A stretch of 48,519 bases of DNA, taken from Streptomyces tardus. GTDB lineage: Bacteria > Actinomycetota > Actinomycetes > Streptomycetales > Streptomycetaceae. Positions 16,384 to 23,188 of this stretch are shown one piece after another; the stretch's first letter is position 1; each line of letters starts with the position of its first letter. A program made the position numbers and the translations under genes. Location: assembly GCF_018101125.2 (NCBI RefSeq), contig NZ_JAELVF020000001.1:1142257-1190775 (forward strand), read 5' to 3'. A model generated the notes under the pieces. The model had not been told where the DNA came from. It made no database searches and worked only from the letters and a program-made list of their open reading frames with translations.

Positions 16384-18477
16384 ATGACGTCCTACAACGA
16401 GCTGCGCGCGCAGCTCGACACACTCGCCACTGAAAGCTTCCGTCCCGAGCTCGCCGAGATCGACCGACTGCCCACGCTGGAGATCGCGCGGGTGATGAAC
16501 CGCGAGGACAGCACGGTGCCCGACGCCGTCGCCACCCAACTCCCCGTCATCGCCCGTGCGATCGACGGCGCGGCGGCCAGAATGGCCGAGGGAGGGCGGT
16601 TGATCTACGCGGGCGCGGGCACCGCCGGGCGACTGGGCGTGCTGGACGCCAGTGAGTGCCCGCCGACGTTCAACACCGACCCCTCGGAGGTTCTCGGCCT
16701 CATCGCCGGCGGGCCGAGCGCCCTCGTCTCCGCGGCCGAAGGGGCGGAGGACAGCGCGGAGTTGGCGGCGGAAGACCTGACCTCGCTGGGGCTGTCGGCC
16801 AAGGACACCGTGGTCGGCGTCTCCGCCTCGGGCCGCACCCCGTACGCCGTCGGCGCGGTGAGCCACGCGCGGAGCGCGGGCGCGCTCACCGTCGGAGTCT
16901 CCGGCAACCCGGGCTCGGCGCTGGGCAGGGCCGCCGAGCACGCGGTCGAGGTGGTGACCGGGGCCGAACTCATCACGGGCTCCACCCGGTTGAAGGCCGG
17001 CACCGCGCAGAAGCTGGTGCTGAACATGATCTCGACCATCACCATGATCCGGCTGGGCAAGACCTACGGAAACCTGATGGTGGACGTACGGGCGTCCAAC
17101 GAGAAGCTGCAGGCCCGCTCACGCCGTATCGTCGCGCTGGCCACCGGCGCGGAGGACAACGAGATCGAGCACGCGCTCGCGGCCACGGACGGCGAGGTGA
17201 AGAACGCCATCCTGATGCTGCTCGGCGAGGTCGACGGTGCGACGGCGGCGCGGCTGCTCTCGGAGCACCGCGGACATCTGCGCGCGGCCCTGGTCGGGAA
17301 GGCTGCCGGGCTGCGGCGGGGGACGGTGAAGCTGGTCGTGGACGGCGAGACGTTCCTCGTCCGGCGACGTCCCGGTGCGCGCGGAATCTACGACTTCGAC
17401 TGGATCAGCGGGCGGAACCGGGACTACGGCTTCACCACCGCCGTGCACGGCGGTGGTGAAGCCGTAGTCCCGGTTCCGCCCGCTGATCCAGTCGAAGTCG
17501 TAGATTCCGCGCGCACCGGGACGTCGCCGGACGAGGAACGTCTCGCCGTCCACGACCAGCTTCACCGTCCCCCGCCGCAGCCCGGCAGCCTTCCCGGCCA
17601 GGTAGCCGGTCCCGGGGTCGGTCTGCCCCAGGAACTCCCTGATCTCCTCGCGGAGTTGGTCCTCGCTCAGCGGGGACGCACCGTGCACGGCGGTGGTGAA
17701 GCCGTAGTCCCGGTTCCGCCCGCTGATCCAGTCGAAGTCGTAGATTCCGCGCGCACCGGGACGTCGCCGGACGAGGAACGTCTCGCCGTCCACGACCAGC
17801 TTCACCGTCCCCCGCCGCAGCCCGGCAGCCTTCCCGACCAGGGCTCCGGCAGCCTTCCCGGCCAGGGCTCCCGCCGGGGTCGGCGTCGCAGGACTCTCGG
17901 TTGGCTTCTCGGAGGCGGTCTTCGCCGCGTTCCTGGCGGGGCGAAGGGGCATACGGGCCACCCTGCCAGTACGGCGAGGAGGGCGCCCACCGGTTTTCGG
18001 TGGGCGCCCTCCTCGCTCGGGCTGCGTCCGCGTCAGCTCCTCGACGCGGCCCGCGATTCAGCTGGCGCGGTGCCCCGACTCAGGCGCGGCGCTCAGCAGT
18101 TGGACGGTGCCGGCTTGTCCTTCAGCACGCCCTCCAGCCACAGGAACGTACGCGGGAAGCTCGCGATCGCGCCGCCGATGTGCGTCGGTCCGAGGTTGGG
18201 CTTGAACTCGACCGTCGCACCCTTGGCGCACCAGTCGGCCTTCAGCTCCTTGCCGAGCTTGAACGGGATCACGTCGTCGAGCCGGCTGTGGTTGATCAGG
18301 ACCGGAACCTCGGGCTTGCGCTCACCGATCTTCTGCTCGTCGACGATCGCCTTCCACTGCGGTTCCTTCAGGTACTCGGTGATCGGCTCGCCGTTGGCGG
18401 TGAGCTTCCGGCTGTCCCGCAGTCCGAGGGTGGCGACGGCCTCGATGGTGCAGGCCTGCTTGACCTTGGTGAGGTAG
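16384..18477 (+). CDS. murQ: MurQ (N-acetylmuramic acid 6-phosphate etherase) with run-on C-terminus
   Basis: MurQ removes the lactyl ether from MurNAc-6-P, giving GlcNAc-6-P and D-lactate, in cytoplasmic cell-wall recycling. Residues 1-302 are a normal MurQ: SIS fold, GTAGRLGVLDASECPPTF with catalytic Glu91, and a C-terminal helical part ending LLSEHRGHLRAAL. The family normally stops about there. Here the frame enters an inverted copy of a neighbouring gene at 17287 and finds no stop until TAG 18475-18477. This makes 697 residues, of which about 395 are antisense-derived sequence with no expected fold. The enzyme core is intact but the tail could destabilise it. The 3' structure is either a genuine rearrangement or a sequence artefact. 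ATG 16384 has GGAAAGAG upstream. Confidence 0.8.
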   Translation: MTSYNELRAQLDTLATESFRPELAEIDRLPTLEIARVMNREDSTVPDAVATQLPVIARAIDGAAARMAEGGRLIYAGAGTAGRLGVLDASECPPTFNTDPSEVLGLIAGGPSALVSAAEGAEDSAELAAEDLTSLGLSAKDTVVGVSASGRTPYAVGAVSHARSAGALTVGVSGNPGSALGRAAEHAVEVVTGAELITGSTRLKAGTAQKLVLNMISTITMIRLGKTYGNLMVDVRASNEKLQARSRRIVALATGAEDNEIEHALAATDGEVKNAILMLLGEVDGATAARLLSEHRGHLRAALVGKAAGLRRGTVKLVVDGETFLVRRRPGARGIYDFDWISGRNRDYGFTTAVHGGGEAVVPVPPADPVEVVDSARTGTSPDEERLAVHDQLHRPPPQPGSLPGQVAGPGVGLPQELPDLLAELVLAQRGRTVHGGGEAVVPVPPADPVEVVDSARTGTSPDEERLAVHDQLHRPPPQPGSLPDQGSGSLPGQGSRRGRRRRTLGWLLGGGLRRVPGGAKGHTGHPASTARRAPTGFRWAPSSLGLRPRQLLDAARDSAGAVPRLRRGAQQLDGAGLSFSTPSSHRNVRGKLAIAPPMCVGPRLGLNSTVAPLAHQSAFSSLPSLNGITSSSRLWLIRTGTSGLRSPIFCSSTIAFHCGSFRYSVIGSPLAVSFRLSRSPRVATASMVQACLTLVR
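17119..17961 (-). CDS. Small protein gene duplicated in tandem, with antisense run-on
   Basis: From GTG 17961 (or ATG 17952). The product contains a roughly 80-residue unit twice (VVDGETFLVRRRPGARGI, YDFDWISGRNRDYGFTT, then in the first copy SEDQLREEIREFLGQTDPGTGY). The unit resembles short Streptomyces proteins of about 70-90 residues with a VDGE..VR..P..YDFDW.SG core; their function is unknown to me. The original gene probably ended after GTGYL. Here a second copy follows in frame (240-bp period), and below 17445 the frame continues antisense through the inverted copy and the end of murQ, where the translation is meaningless. The N-terminus has a 24-bp imperfect repeat (AGALAGKA-AGALVGKA). 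Confidence 0.5.
   Translation of the reverse strand: MARMPLRPARNAAKTASEKPTESPATPTPAGALAGKAAGALVGKAAGLRRGTVKLVVDGETFLVRRRPGARGIYDFDWISGRNRDYGFTTAVHGASPLSEDQLREEIREFLGQTDPGTGYLAGKAAGLRRGTVKLVVDGETFLVRRRPGARGIYDFDWISGRNRDYGFTTAVHGGGEAVVPVPPADPVEVVDSARTGTSPDEERLAVHDQLHRPPPQPGSLPDQGRAQMSAVLREQPRRRRTVDLAEQHQDGVLHLAVRGRERVLDLVVLRAGGQRDDTA
17287..17603. repeat. Zero-loop inverted repeat at the murQ 3' end
   Basis: The two arms meet between 17445 and 17446, in the middle of CCGTGCACGG. Arms 17295-17445 and 17446-17596 are perfect reverse complements (151 bp); one mismatch (17294/17597) and a few more matching bases follow. The left arm matches the second direct copy (17686-17844) without mismatch over 159 bp, so it is an inverted copy of that one. 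Confidence 0.9.
17441..17843. repeat. Direct duplication, 240-bp period
   Basis: 17441-17603 and 17681-17843 are almost identical; the only clear difference is G versus A at 17597/17837. The period is 240 bp, exactly 80 codons, so the minus-strand frame is preserved. Together with the inverted arm there are three copies of about 159 bp. Confidence 0.9.
17975..18015. terminator. Strong hairpin downstream of lipase 1
   Basis: Perfect 18-bp arms at 17975-17992 and 17998-18015 with a 5-base loop (GTTTT). It lies 78 bases past the lipase 1 stop on the minus strand and just before the small duplicated gene. Confidence 0.8.
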
Positions 18478-19325
18478 TCCCGGCCCTTGTCGTTGAGGTA
18501 CTCGTCGGTGTCGATGTCGTGTCCTGCGGCGAGCCCGACGATGGCATAGCCGAGGAAGGCCGAGTACAGCCCCCGGTCGAGGTTCTCCGCGACGGTCGAG
18601 AGTTCGCTCGGCACCGCGCCGACGGCCGCGCCCTTGATGTCGAGCTCGGGTGCGTACTCCGGGGCGAGTTCGGCCGCGGCAGCGGCGGCGCCGCCGCCCT
18701 GGGAGTAGCCGGTGATCGCGACCGGGCCGTTCGCGGGGAGGTTCGCCTCGGGCAGCGACTGCGCAGCCCGCACGACGTCCAGCACGGCGTTCCCGGAGAC
18801 CTCGCGGTTGATGTACGTGTGGTCGCCGGGCGTGCCCAGGCCCTCGTAGTCGGTCATCACGACGGCGTAGCCGCGGGCGATGAGGCCCTTGATGAAGATG
18901 CCCTCGTACTCGGTGCCGTTGGAGAGCTGGCGGGAGGGTGCGCAGTGGTCGCCGATGCCCTGTGTTCCGGCGGCGTAGCTGATCAGGGGGCGCTCGCCGT
19001 CGCCCTTCCAGGCCTTGCGCGGGGTGATGACGGTGCCGGTGACTGCGATGCCCTCGCCGTTGCCGTCGGTGGTGCGGTACATCAGGCGGTGGACGTCGGC
19101 GTCGACCTTGATGGCCTTCAGCGGGTCCAGGTAGTACGTCGAGGGCTCCGACCGGATCAACTCACCGTTCGTGGTGGGCAGTTCGACGGGCGGCTCGTAG
19201 AAGGGCGGTCGCTCCTCCGCATGGGCTGCGGGGGCGCCCGCGAGGCCGAACGACGCTGCCGTGGCGACGAGCGCGAGTCCTGCGGTCGTCCGGCGGAGTC
19301 GACTGCCGTGGCGGGGTGGCTTCAC
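18093..19325 (-). CDS. Secreted lipase (LIP family), copy 1
   Basis: 410 residues from GTG 19325, chosen because CAGGAG lies seven bases upstream. An N-terminal signal peptide (RRTTAGLALVATAASFG) ends at a probable AHA cleavage site before EERPPFYEPP. The alpha/beta-hydrolase fold of secretory lipases (LIP family) follows. The nucleophile is Ser208 in GYSQGG, the acid is in HSRLDDVIP, and the His is in GPTHIGG. Expected to hydrolyse triacylglycerols or other esters outside the cell. It is a tandem paralogue of the next gene, well over half identical by eye, with the same promoter layout. The 3' end is antisense to the murQ run-on frame. Confidence 0.92.
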   Translation of the reverse strand: MKPPRHGSRLRRTTAGLALVATAASFGLAGAPAAHAEERPPFYEPPVELPTTNGELIRSEPSTYYLDPLKAIKVDADVHRLMYRTTDGNGEGIAVTGTVITPRKAWKGDGERPLISYAAGTQGIGDHCAPSRQLSNGTEYEGIFIKGLIARGYAVVMTDYEGLGTPGDHTYINREVSGNAVLDVVRAAQSLPEANLPANGPVAITGYSQGGGAAAAAAELAPEYAPELDIKGAAVGAVPSELSTVAENLDRGLYSAFLGYAIVGLAAGHDIDTDEYLNDKGRDYLTKVKQACTIEAVATLGLRDSRKLTANGEPITEYLKEPQWKAIVDEQKIGERKPEVPVLINHSRLDDVIPFKLGKELKADWCAKGATVEFKPNLGPTHIGGAIASFPRTFLWLEGVLKDKPAPSNC

Positions 19326-19356
19326 TGACACTCCTGAGGGTGGCGGCTCGAACAGC

Positions 19357-19411
19357 ACCTTACTTTTGAGTAAGGTTTCTTGAGAGTGCGTCGCGTTGAC
19401 GTGTCCGTCAA
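19357..19411 (-). promoter_or_regulatory. Lipase 1 promoter with dyad operator at +1
   Basis: On the minus strand: -35 TTGACG (19406-19411), 17-base spacer, -10 CACTCT (19383-19388), then the inverted repeat ACCTTAC-N6-GTAAGGT (19357-19376) where transcription should begin. The -35 is itself part of a TTGACG-N4-CGTCAA dyad (19396-19411). Confidence 0.65.
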
Positions 19412-19722
19412 TAGATCTGACAGCAGAGCTTTTCAATTGGCGTTCACTCTGCATTCCGCTGACAACGACCGGGGCGAGAACCCGCACTGAGGTGCGTCGA
19501 CAGCCGAGACCGTCACCCACTCACCGCCCTTCGCCGACATGCGCGCACCGCTTCCGACCCCCGGCCTCGTACGCGATACCGCCCGTTCCCCGATACCGCG
19601 CGCGTCGCGGCGCCGCCGGGCCGCGAACGCGCCACCGGGGCCCGGACAACAGCCGCGGCACAACAGAACCGGGCCCCGTCGACGACGACGGGGCCCGGCC
19701 GCTCATCTGCTCGGTTGCCTGC
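19412..19722. other. Gap between the two lipase genes
   Basis: About 310 bases with no gene seen. The upstream part is relatively AT-rich, as expected of a promoter region. The part next to lipase 2 holds its terminator. Confidence 0.5.
19669..19698. terminator. Terminator of lipase 2
   Basis: Perfect 12-bp arms CCGGGCCCCGTC (19669-19680) and GACGGGGCCCGG (19687-19698) with a 6-base loop, 25 bases after the lipase 2 stop on the minus strand. Confidence 0.75.
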
Positions 19723-20943
19723 TCAGCAGCTCGACGGCGCGGGCAGGCCCGCGAACCTGCCCTCCAGCCAGGTCAGGACTCCGGGAAAGCCGAACACCGC
19801 ACCCGACACGTGATTGGGCGCCACGTTGGGCTTGTGCTTCACCGTGGTGCCACCGGCGCACCAGTCCGCCTTCAGCCCCTGACCGACCTCGAAGGGAATC
19901 ACCTCGTCGAAGCGGCTGTGGTTGATCATCATCGGGAAGCCCGGGGGCCGTTCGCCGATCGCCTGCTTCTCGACCACCCCGGCCCACGGCTCCTCGGTCA
20001 TGATCTGCGAGAGGGAGCGCCCGTCCACGGTGAGGTCCTCGCTCCGGACTCCCTGGTGCGCGTCCTGCATCTCGCCGTTGCACAGCGTCTCGGCGTCCTT
20101 GGCGAACTTCCGGCCCGCATCGTTCAGGTACGAGTCGAGATCGATGTCGTAGCCGGCCGCGAGTCCGACAACGGCGTAGCCGAGGAAGCCGACCTTGTCC
20201 GAACCGTCGAGGTTCTCCACCAGCGCGTCGAGTGTCGCCGGCGGCGCACCGGCCGAGGCTCCCCTGATGTCCAACTCCGGTGCGTACGTGGCCGCGAGCT
20301 CTGCCGCGGAGGCCGAGGCCCCGCCGCCCTGTGAGTAACCGACCAGCCCCACCGGGCCGTTGTCCGGCAGCTTCGCCTCCGGAAGCCGCTGGGCGGCGCG
20401 TACGACGTCCAGCATCGCGTTGCCGGTCGCCTCGCGGTTGACGTAGGTGTGCACGCCCGGCGTACCGCCGCCCTCCATGTCACTGACGGCCACGGCGTAG
20501 CCGCGCAGCAGCAGCGCCTGCACCAGAGCCGCCTCGATCGCGGTGCCCTCGGCCATCTGTCGGGAGGCCGCGCACTGGTCGCCGACGCCGAGCGTGCCGA
20601 AGGTGTATCCGACGATCGGCCGCTCCCCCTTGCCGATCCACGGGGTGTTCGGAGTGAGCACGGTGCCGGTGACGGCCAGCGGTTCGCCCTGGCCGTCGGT
20701 GCTGCGGTACATCACACGGTGGACGTCGGCGGGCACCTTCAGCGCCTTGTTCGGGTCGAGGTACACGTCGGCGGGCTCGGTTCGGATCACCTCGCCGTTG
20801 CCCGCGGGGAGTTCGGCGGGCGGCTCGTAGAACGGCGGTCGTTCCTCAGCGTGGGCGGCGGGTGCGGCGACAAGACCGAACGAGGCGGCGGTGGCCAGCA
20901 TCAGACCTGTCGCCCACATGCGGCGAAGTGTGCGGGACTTCAC
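19723..20943 (-). CDS. Secreted lipase (LIP family), copy 2
   Basis: 406 residues from GTG 20943; AGGGAG lies five bases upstream, matching the layout of copy 1. A GTG two codons earlier is too close to it. Signal peptide (TLRRMWATGLMLATAASFG) with AHA cleavage, then EERPPFYEPP as in copy 1. Nucleophile Ser204 in GYSQGG, acid in NHSRFDEVIP, His in APNHVSG. The catalytic triad is intact in both copies, so both are likely active and may differ in substrate; loop regions around the active site (for example GTQGIGDHC versus GTLGVGDQC) have diverged. This is an old tandem duplication, not a recent one. Confidence 0.92.
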   Translation of the reverse strand: MKSRTLRRMWATGLMLATAASFGLVAAPAAHAEERPPFYEPPAELPAGNGEVIRTEPADVYLDPNKALKVPADVHRVMYRSTDGQGEPLAVTGTVLTPNTPWIGKGERPIVGYTFGTLGVGDQCAASRQMAEGTAIEAALVQALLLRGYAVAVSDMEGGGTPGVHTYVNREATGNAMLDVVRAAQRLPEAKLPDNGPVGLVGYSQGGGASASAAELAATYAPELDIRGASAGAPPATLDALVENLDGSDKVGFLGYAVVGLAAGYDIDLDSYLNDAGRKFAKDAETLCNGEMQDAHQGVRSEDLTVDGRSLSQIMTEEPWAGVVEKQAIGERPPGFPMMINHSRFDEVIPFEVGQGLKADWCAGGTTVKHKPNVAPNHVSGAVFGFPGVLTWLEGRFAGLPAPSSC

Positions 20944-20975
20944 GGGCACTCCCTGTGGGGGTCGCGACTCTGAGC

Positions 20976-21034
20976 GAACCTACGAAACAGTAGGTTCTGG
21001 CTTGGAGAATGCGATCGCCGTGAAGGCGTGTCAA
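20976..21034 (-). promoter_or_regulatory. Lipase 2 promoter with dyad operator at +1
   Basis: On the minus strand: -35 TTGACA (21029-21034, perfect consensus), 17-base spacer, -10 CATTCT (21006-21011), then the inverted repeat GAACCTAC-N6-GTAGGTTC (20976-20997). Same geometry as lipase 1, and the operator half-sites are closely related. Confidence 0.7.
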
Positions 21035-21311
21035 TGAGACGGGAGGCGCCGGTTTCCCCGACGGCGTGCACGGTGGGCCGACACGACAACCGGCCGGGAG
21101 AAGGTGGGGGCGAACACTCACCCCGGTGAGCATTCAGCCGCGCCGCACCGGCCAACCACCCACCCGAGCGCGGGAGTTGGGACACGGCCGACGCCCGCGC
21201 GGATGGTGACGCACTGTCACCACCCGCGTGGTCCCGGTGTGCGGTCGTATCTCGTCGGCAGGCCGGCACTGCGCCGCCGGGCAGGGCCGGCCCGCCCTGT
21301 GAACGCCCGGC
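21035..21311. other. Gap between lipase 2 and the MerR gene
   Basis: About 280 bases, no gene seen and no clear hairpin. It carries the lipase 2 upstream region and the 3' flank of the MerR gene. Confidence 0.4.
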
Positions 21312-22202
21312 TCAGTCCTCGTCGGCTCTGCGGACCGGCTCCTGGAGTTCGGTCACCCAGTTCTCGGTGCCGCCCTCGGCCGCCAGCGTCACCTCCCGCG
21401 CGACCCCGAGCGATCGGTAGCCGTTCGCCTCGATCCAGTGGCCGAGCCGCTGAAGCGTCGGCAGCACCTCGTCCATCGACCCCCGGTGGACAACGGTCGC
21501 CGCACTCTCCAGCGCGGGCAGCTCCACCACCTCGAAGCCGTACGACGTGTCCGACCCGTCCGACCCGCTCGGCCCGCCCGACCCGCTCGGCCCGCCCGGC
21601 CCGCTCGGCCCGCCCGCGACCGGCATCGCGACGTGCACCCGTACCGGGCCCGACTCACCGTCGCCCACCCGCTCGTACCGCGCGACCCCCGGCCCGACCG
21701 GCCTCCACCCGGCGCGCTCCAGCTCCCCGCACAGCTGCCGGAACAGCGGCCCGACCACCGGGCCGATGTACTGCGGCAGCAACTCCTCGGCCTCGGCGGA
21801 GAGTTGGGCCACTCGCTGGGCCGGGATCCGCTTGACCACCACATCGTCGACAGGCATGACGCCCTCGCTCTCGATTGTTCGGAGCCTCGCCTCGACCCGC
21901 AGGAGCCGGTCCGTGTCCGCCGCCACCGCCGCCGCCAGCTGCGCACGGCGCAGCCGGAGCATCGCGCGCAGCTCGACCGCCTCCACCCGGTCGTCCAGCA
22001 TCTCCGCGATCTCCCGGAGCCCGAACCCGAGCTCGCGCAACGCGATCACCCGGTTCAGACGGGCGAGCTGGCCGGCCGTGTAGGAGCGGTACCCCGTGAA
22101 CTCGTCGACCCTGGCGGGCCGCAGCAGACCGACGGCGTCGTAGTGCCGCAGCATCCGCACCGACACACCGCCGTACTTGGCGAAATCTCCGATACTCAAC
22201 AT
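21312..22202 (-). CDS. MerR-family regulator with GyrI-like effector domain
   Basis: 296 residues. N-terminal winged HTH (MLSIGDFAKYGGVSVRMLRHYDA, GLREIAEML), a dimerisation coiled coil to about residue 105 (RAMLRLRRAQLAAAVAAD), then a GyrI-like small-molecule-binding domain (VVKRIPAQRVAQLS to the end). Within the effector domain there is a Gly-Pro-Ser repeat, GGPSGPGGPSGSGGPSGSDG, encoded by an 18-bp DNA repeat and absent from typical members. It lies 37 bases after the XRE-cupin gene on the same strand but has its own MerR-type promoter. Targets are unknown; the nearby methyltransferase and lipases are candidates only by position. Confidence 0.88.
   Translation of the reverse strand: MLSIGDFAKYGGVSVRMLRHYDAVGLLRPARVDEFTGYRSYTAGQLARLNRVIALRELGFGLREIAEMLDDRVEAVELRAMLRLRRAQLAAAVAADTDRLLRVEARLRTIESEGVMPVDDVVVKRIPAQRVAQLSAEAEELLPQYIGPVVGPLFRQLCGELERAGWRPVGPGVARYERVGDGESGPVRVHVAMPVAGGPSGPGGPSGSGGPSGSDGSDTSYGFEVVELPALESAATVVHRGSMDEVLPTLQRLGHWIEANGYRSLGVAREVTLAAEGGTENWVTELQEPVRRADED
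21558..21613. repeat. In-frame 18-bp minisatellite in the MerR effector domain
   Basis: About three units of CTCGGCCCGCCCGACCCG with small variations. It encodes GGPSG repeats on the minus strand; 18 is a multiple of three, so copy number can vary without loss of frame. Confidence 0.65.
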
Positions 22203-22212
22203 GACGAGTCCC

Positions 22213-22243
22213 AGCCGACCGGCTCACACCGTGTGAGAGTCAA
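22213..22243 (-). promoter_or_regulatory. MerR-type promoter (19-bp spacer with dyad)
   Basis: On the minus strand: -35 TTGACT (22238-22243) overlapping the XRE-cupin stop codon, then a 19-base spacer holding the perfect dyad CTCACAC-C-GTGTGAG (22223-22237), then a weak -10 TCGGCT (22213-22218). An overlong spacer containing the operator is the hallmark of MerR-activated promoters, so autoregulation is likely. Confidence 0.6.
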
Positions 22244-22986
22244 CGCGAGCCCGCCCCGGGCTCCGCCCCGCGGCCCGACCCGCGCTCCGAACCACGGCCC
22301 GCCTCCCGGGGTTTGGCGCTCACGTGGATCCGCTCGCCCTGCTGCCCGAAGAGGCTCAGCAGCTCCACCGGCGCTCCGTCGGCGCTGCCGAACCAGTGCG
22401 GCAGCCGGGTGTCGAACTCGGCGGCCTCGCCCGGGCCCATCGTCAGATCGTGCTCCGCGAGTACGAGTCGCAGCCGCCCCGCGAGCACGTACAGCCACTC
22501 GAACCCCTCGTGGGTCATCGGGGTCGGCTCGCTTCGCTCCCCCGGCAGCACCATCTTGTACGCCTGCAACCCGCCCGGCTGCCGGGTCAGATGGACGACC
22601 GTACGGCCGCCGGCGAACTGCTGGGCGCGCAGCCGCACCCGCGGATCGCCGGTCTCCGGTGCGCCGACCAGTTCGTCGAGCGGCACCCGGTGGGCGTGCG
22701 CCAGCGGCAGGAGCAGCTCCAGGCTGGGCCGCCGCAGACCCGACTCCAGCCGGGACAGCGTGCTCTTGGAGATGCCGGTGACCTCGGAGAGGTCGGCGAG
22801 CGAGAGGTCGCGCTCCTGCCGCAGCGCGCGCAGCCGCGGACCCACCCGGGACAGCACGGCGTCGAACTCCGGCTCGACGGCGGAGGCGGCGGGGGCGGCC
22901 GGGCCGTCCTCCGTCCCGTCGGCGGCCTCCCCGCCGTGCGGGTGCGAGTGGCGGCGCGGGGAGTGGGGGGCGTCGTGTCGTGGCAT
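22240..22986 (-). CDS. XRE-family regulator with C-terminal cupin
   Basis: 248 residues from ATG 22986; the frame is open upstream but runs through the operator region. The N-terminus is His-rich (MPRHDAPHSPRRHSHPHGG). An XRE HTH follows (RALRQERDLSLADLSEVTG, SKSTLSRLESGLRRP) and then a cupin_2 barrel (MTHEGFEWLYVLAGRLRL, GPGEAAEFDTRLPHWFGS) of the type that binds a small ligand or metal. The C-terminal 25 residues are Gly/Arg/Ser-rich. It diverges from the methyltransferase. GGAGGG abuts the ATG directly, too close for a normal Shine-Dalgarno, so the start could be leaderless. XRE-cupin proteins usually repress their own promoter and the divergent gene. Confidence 0.88.
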   Translation of the reverse strand: MPRHDAPHSPRRHSHPHGGEAADGTEDGPAAPAASAVEPEFDAVLSRVGPRLRALRQERDLSLADLSEVTGISKSTLSRLESGLRRPSLELLLPLAHAHRVPLDELVGAPETGDPRVRLRAQQFAGGRTVVHLTRQPGGLQAYKMVLPGERSEPTPMTHEGFEWLYVLAGRLRLVLAEHDLTMGPGEAAEFDTRLPHWFGSADGAPVELLSLFGQQGERIHVSAKPREAGRGSERGSGRGAEPGAGSR

Positions 22987-23004
22987 CCCTCCATGAGACG
23001 ACGC

Positions 23005-23033
23005 CGTTGCCGGATCGGCAACGTTTCTTGCCG
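23005..23033. promoter_or_regulatory. Three-half-site operator between XRE-cupin and methyltransferase
   Basis: CGTTGCCG-GAT-CGGCAACG (23005-23023) is a perfect 8-bp dyad. A third half-site TTGCCG (23028-23033) forms a second dyad with the middle one. It sits about 20 bases before the regulator and 155 before the methyltransferase. Confidence 0.6.
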
Positions 23034-23188
23034 AAAACGGTCGGTCGGACGCACCCTCCCCGTATCGGCACGACACGACTCGACGCACCCCCGCCGCACC
23101 ACCCAGCACCACCCGCACGGACACGACTCAGCGCCGGCACCACGCGTATCGGCCGACCCATCCCGCACCACCACACCCAGGAGCATCC

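Noticed and set aside
17287..17844. Insertion sequence or transposon as the source of the repeats
   Set aside because: The repeated block is part of a small host gene, has no transposase and no target-site duplication.
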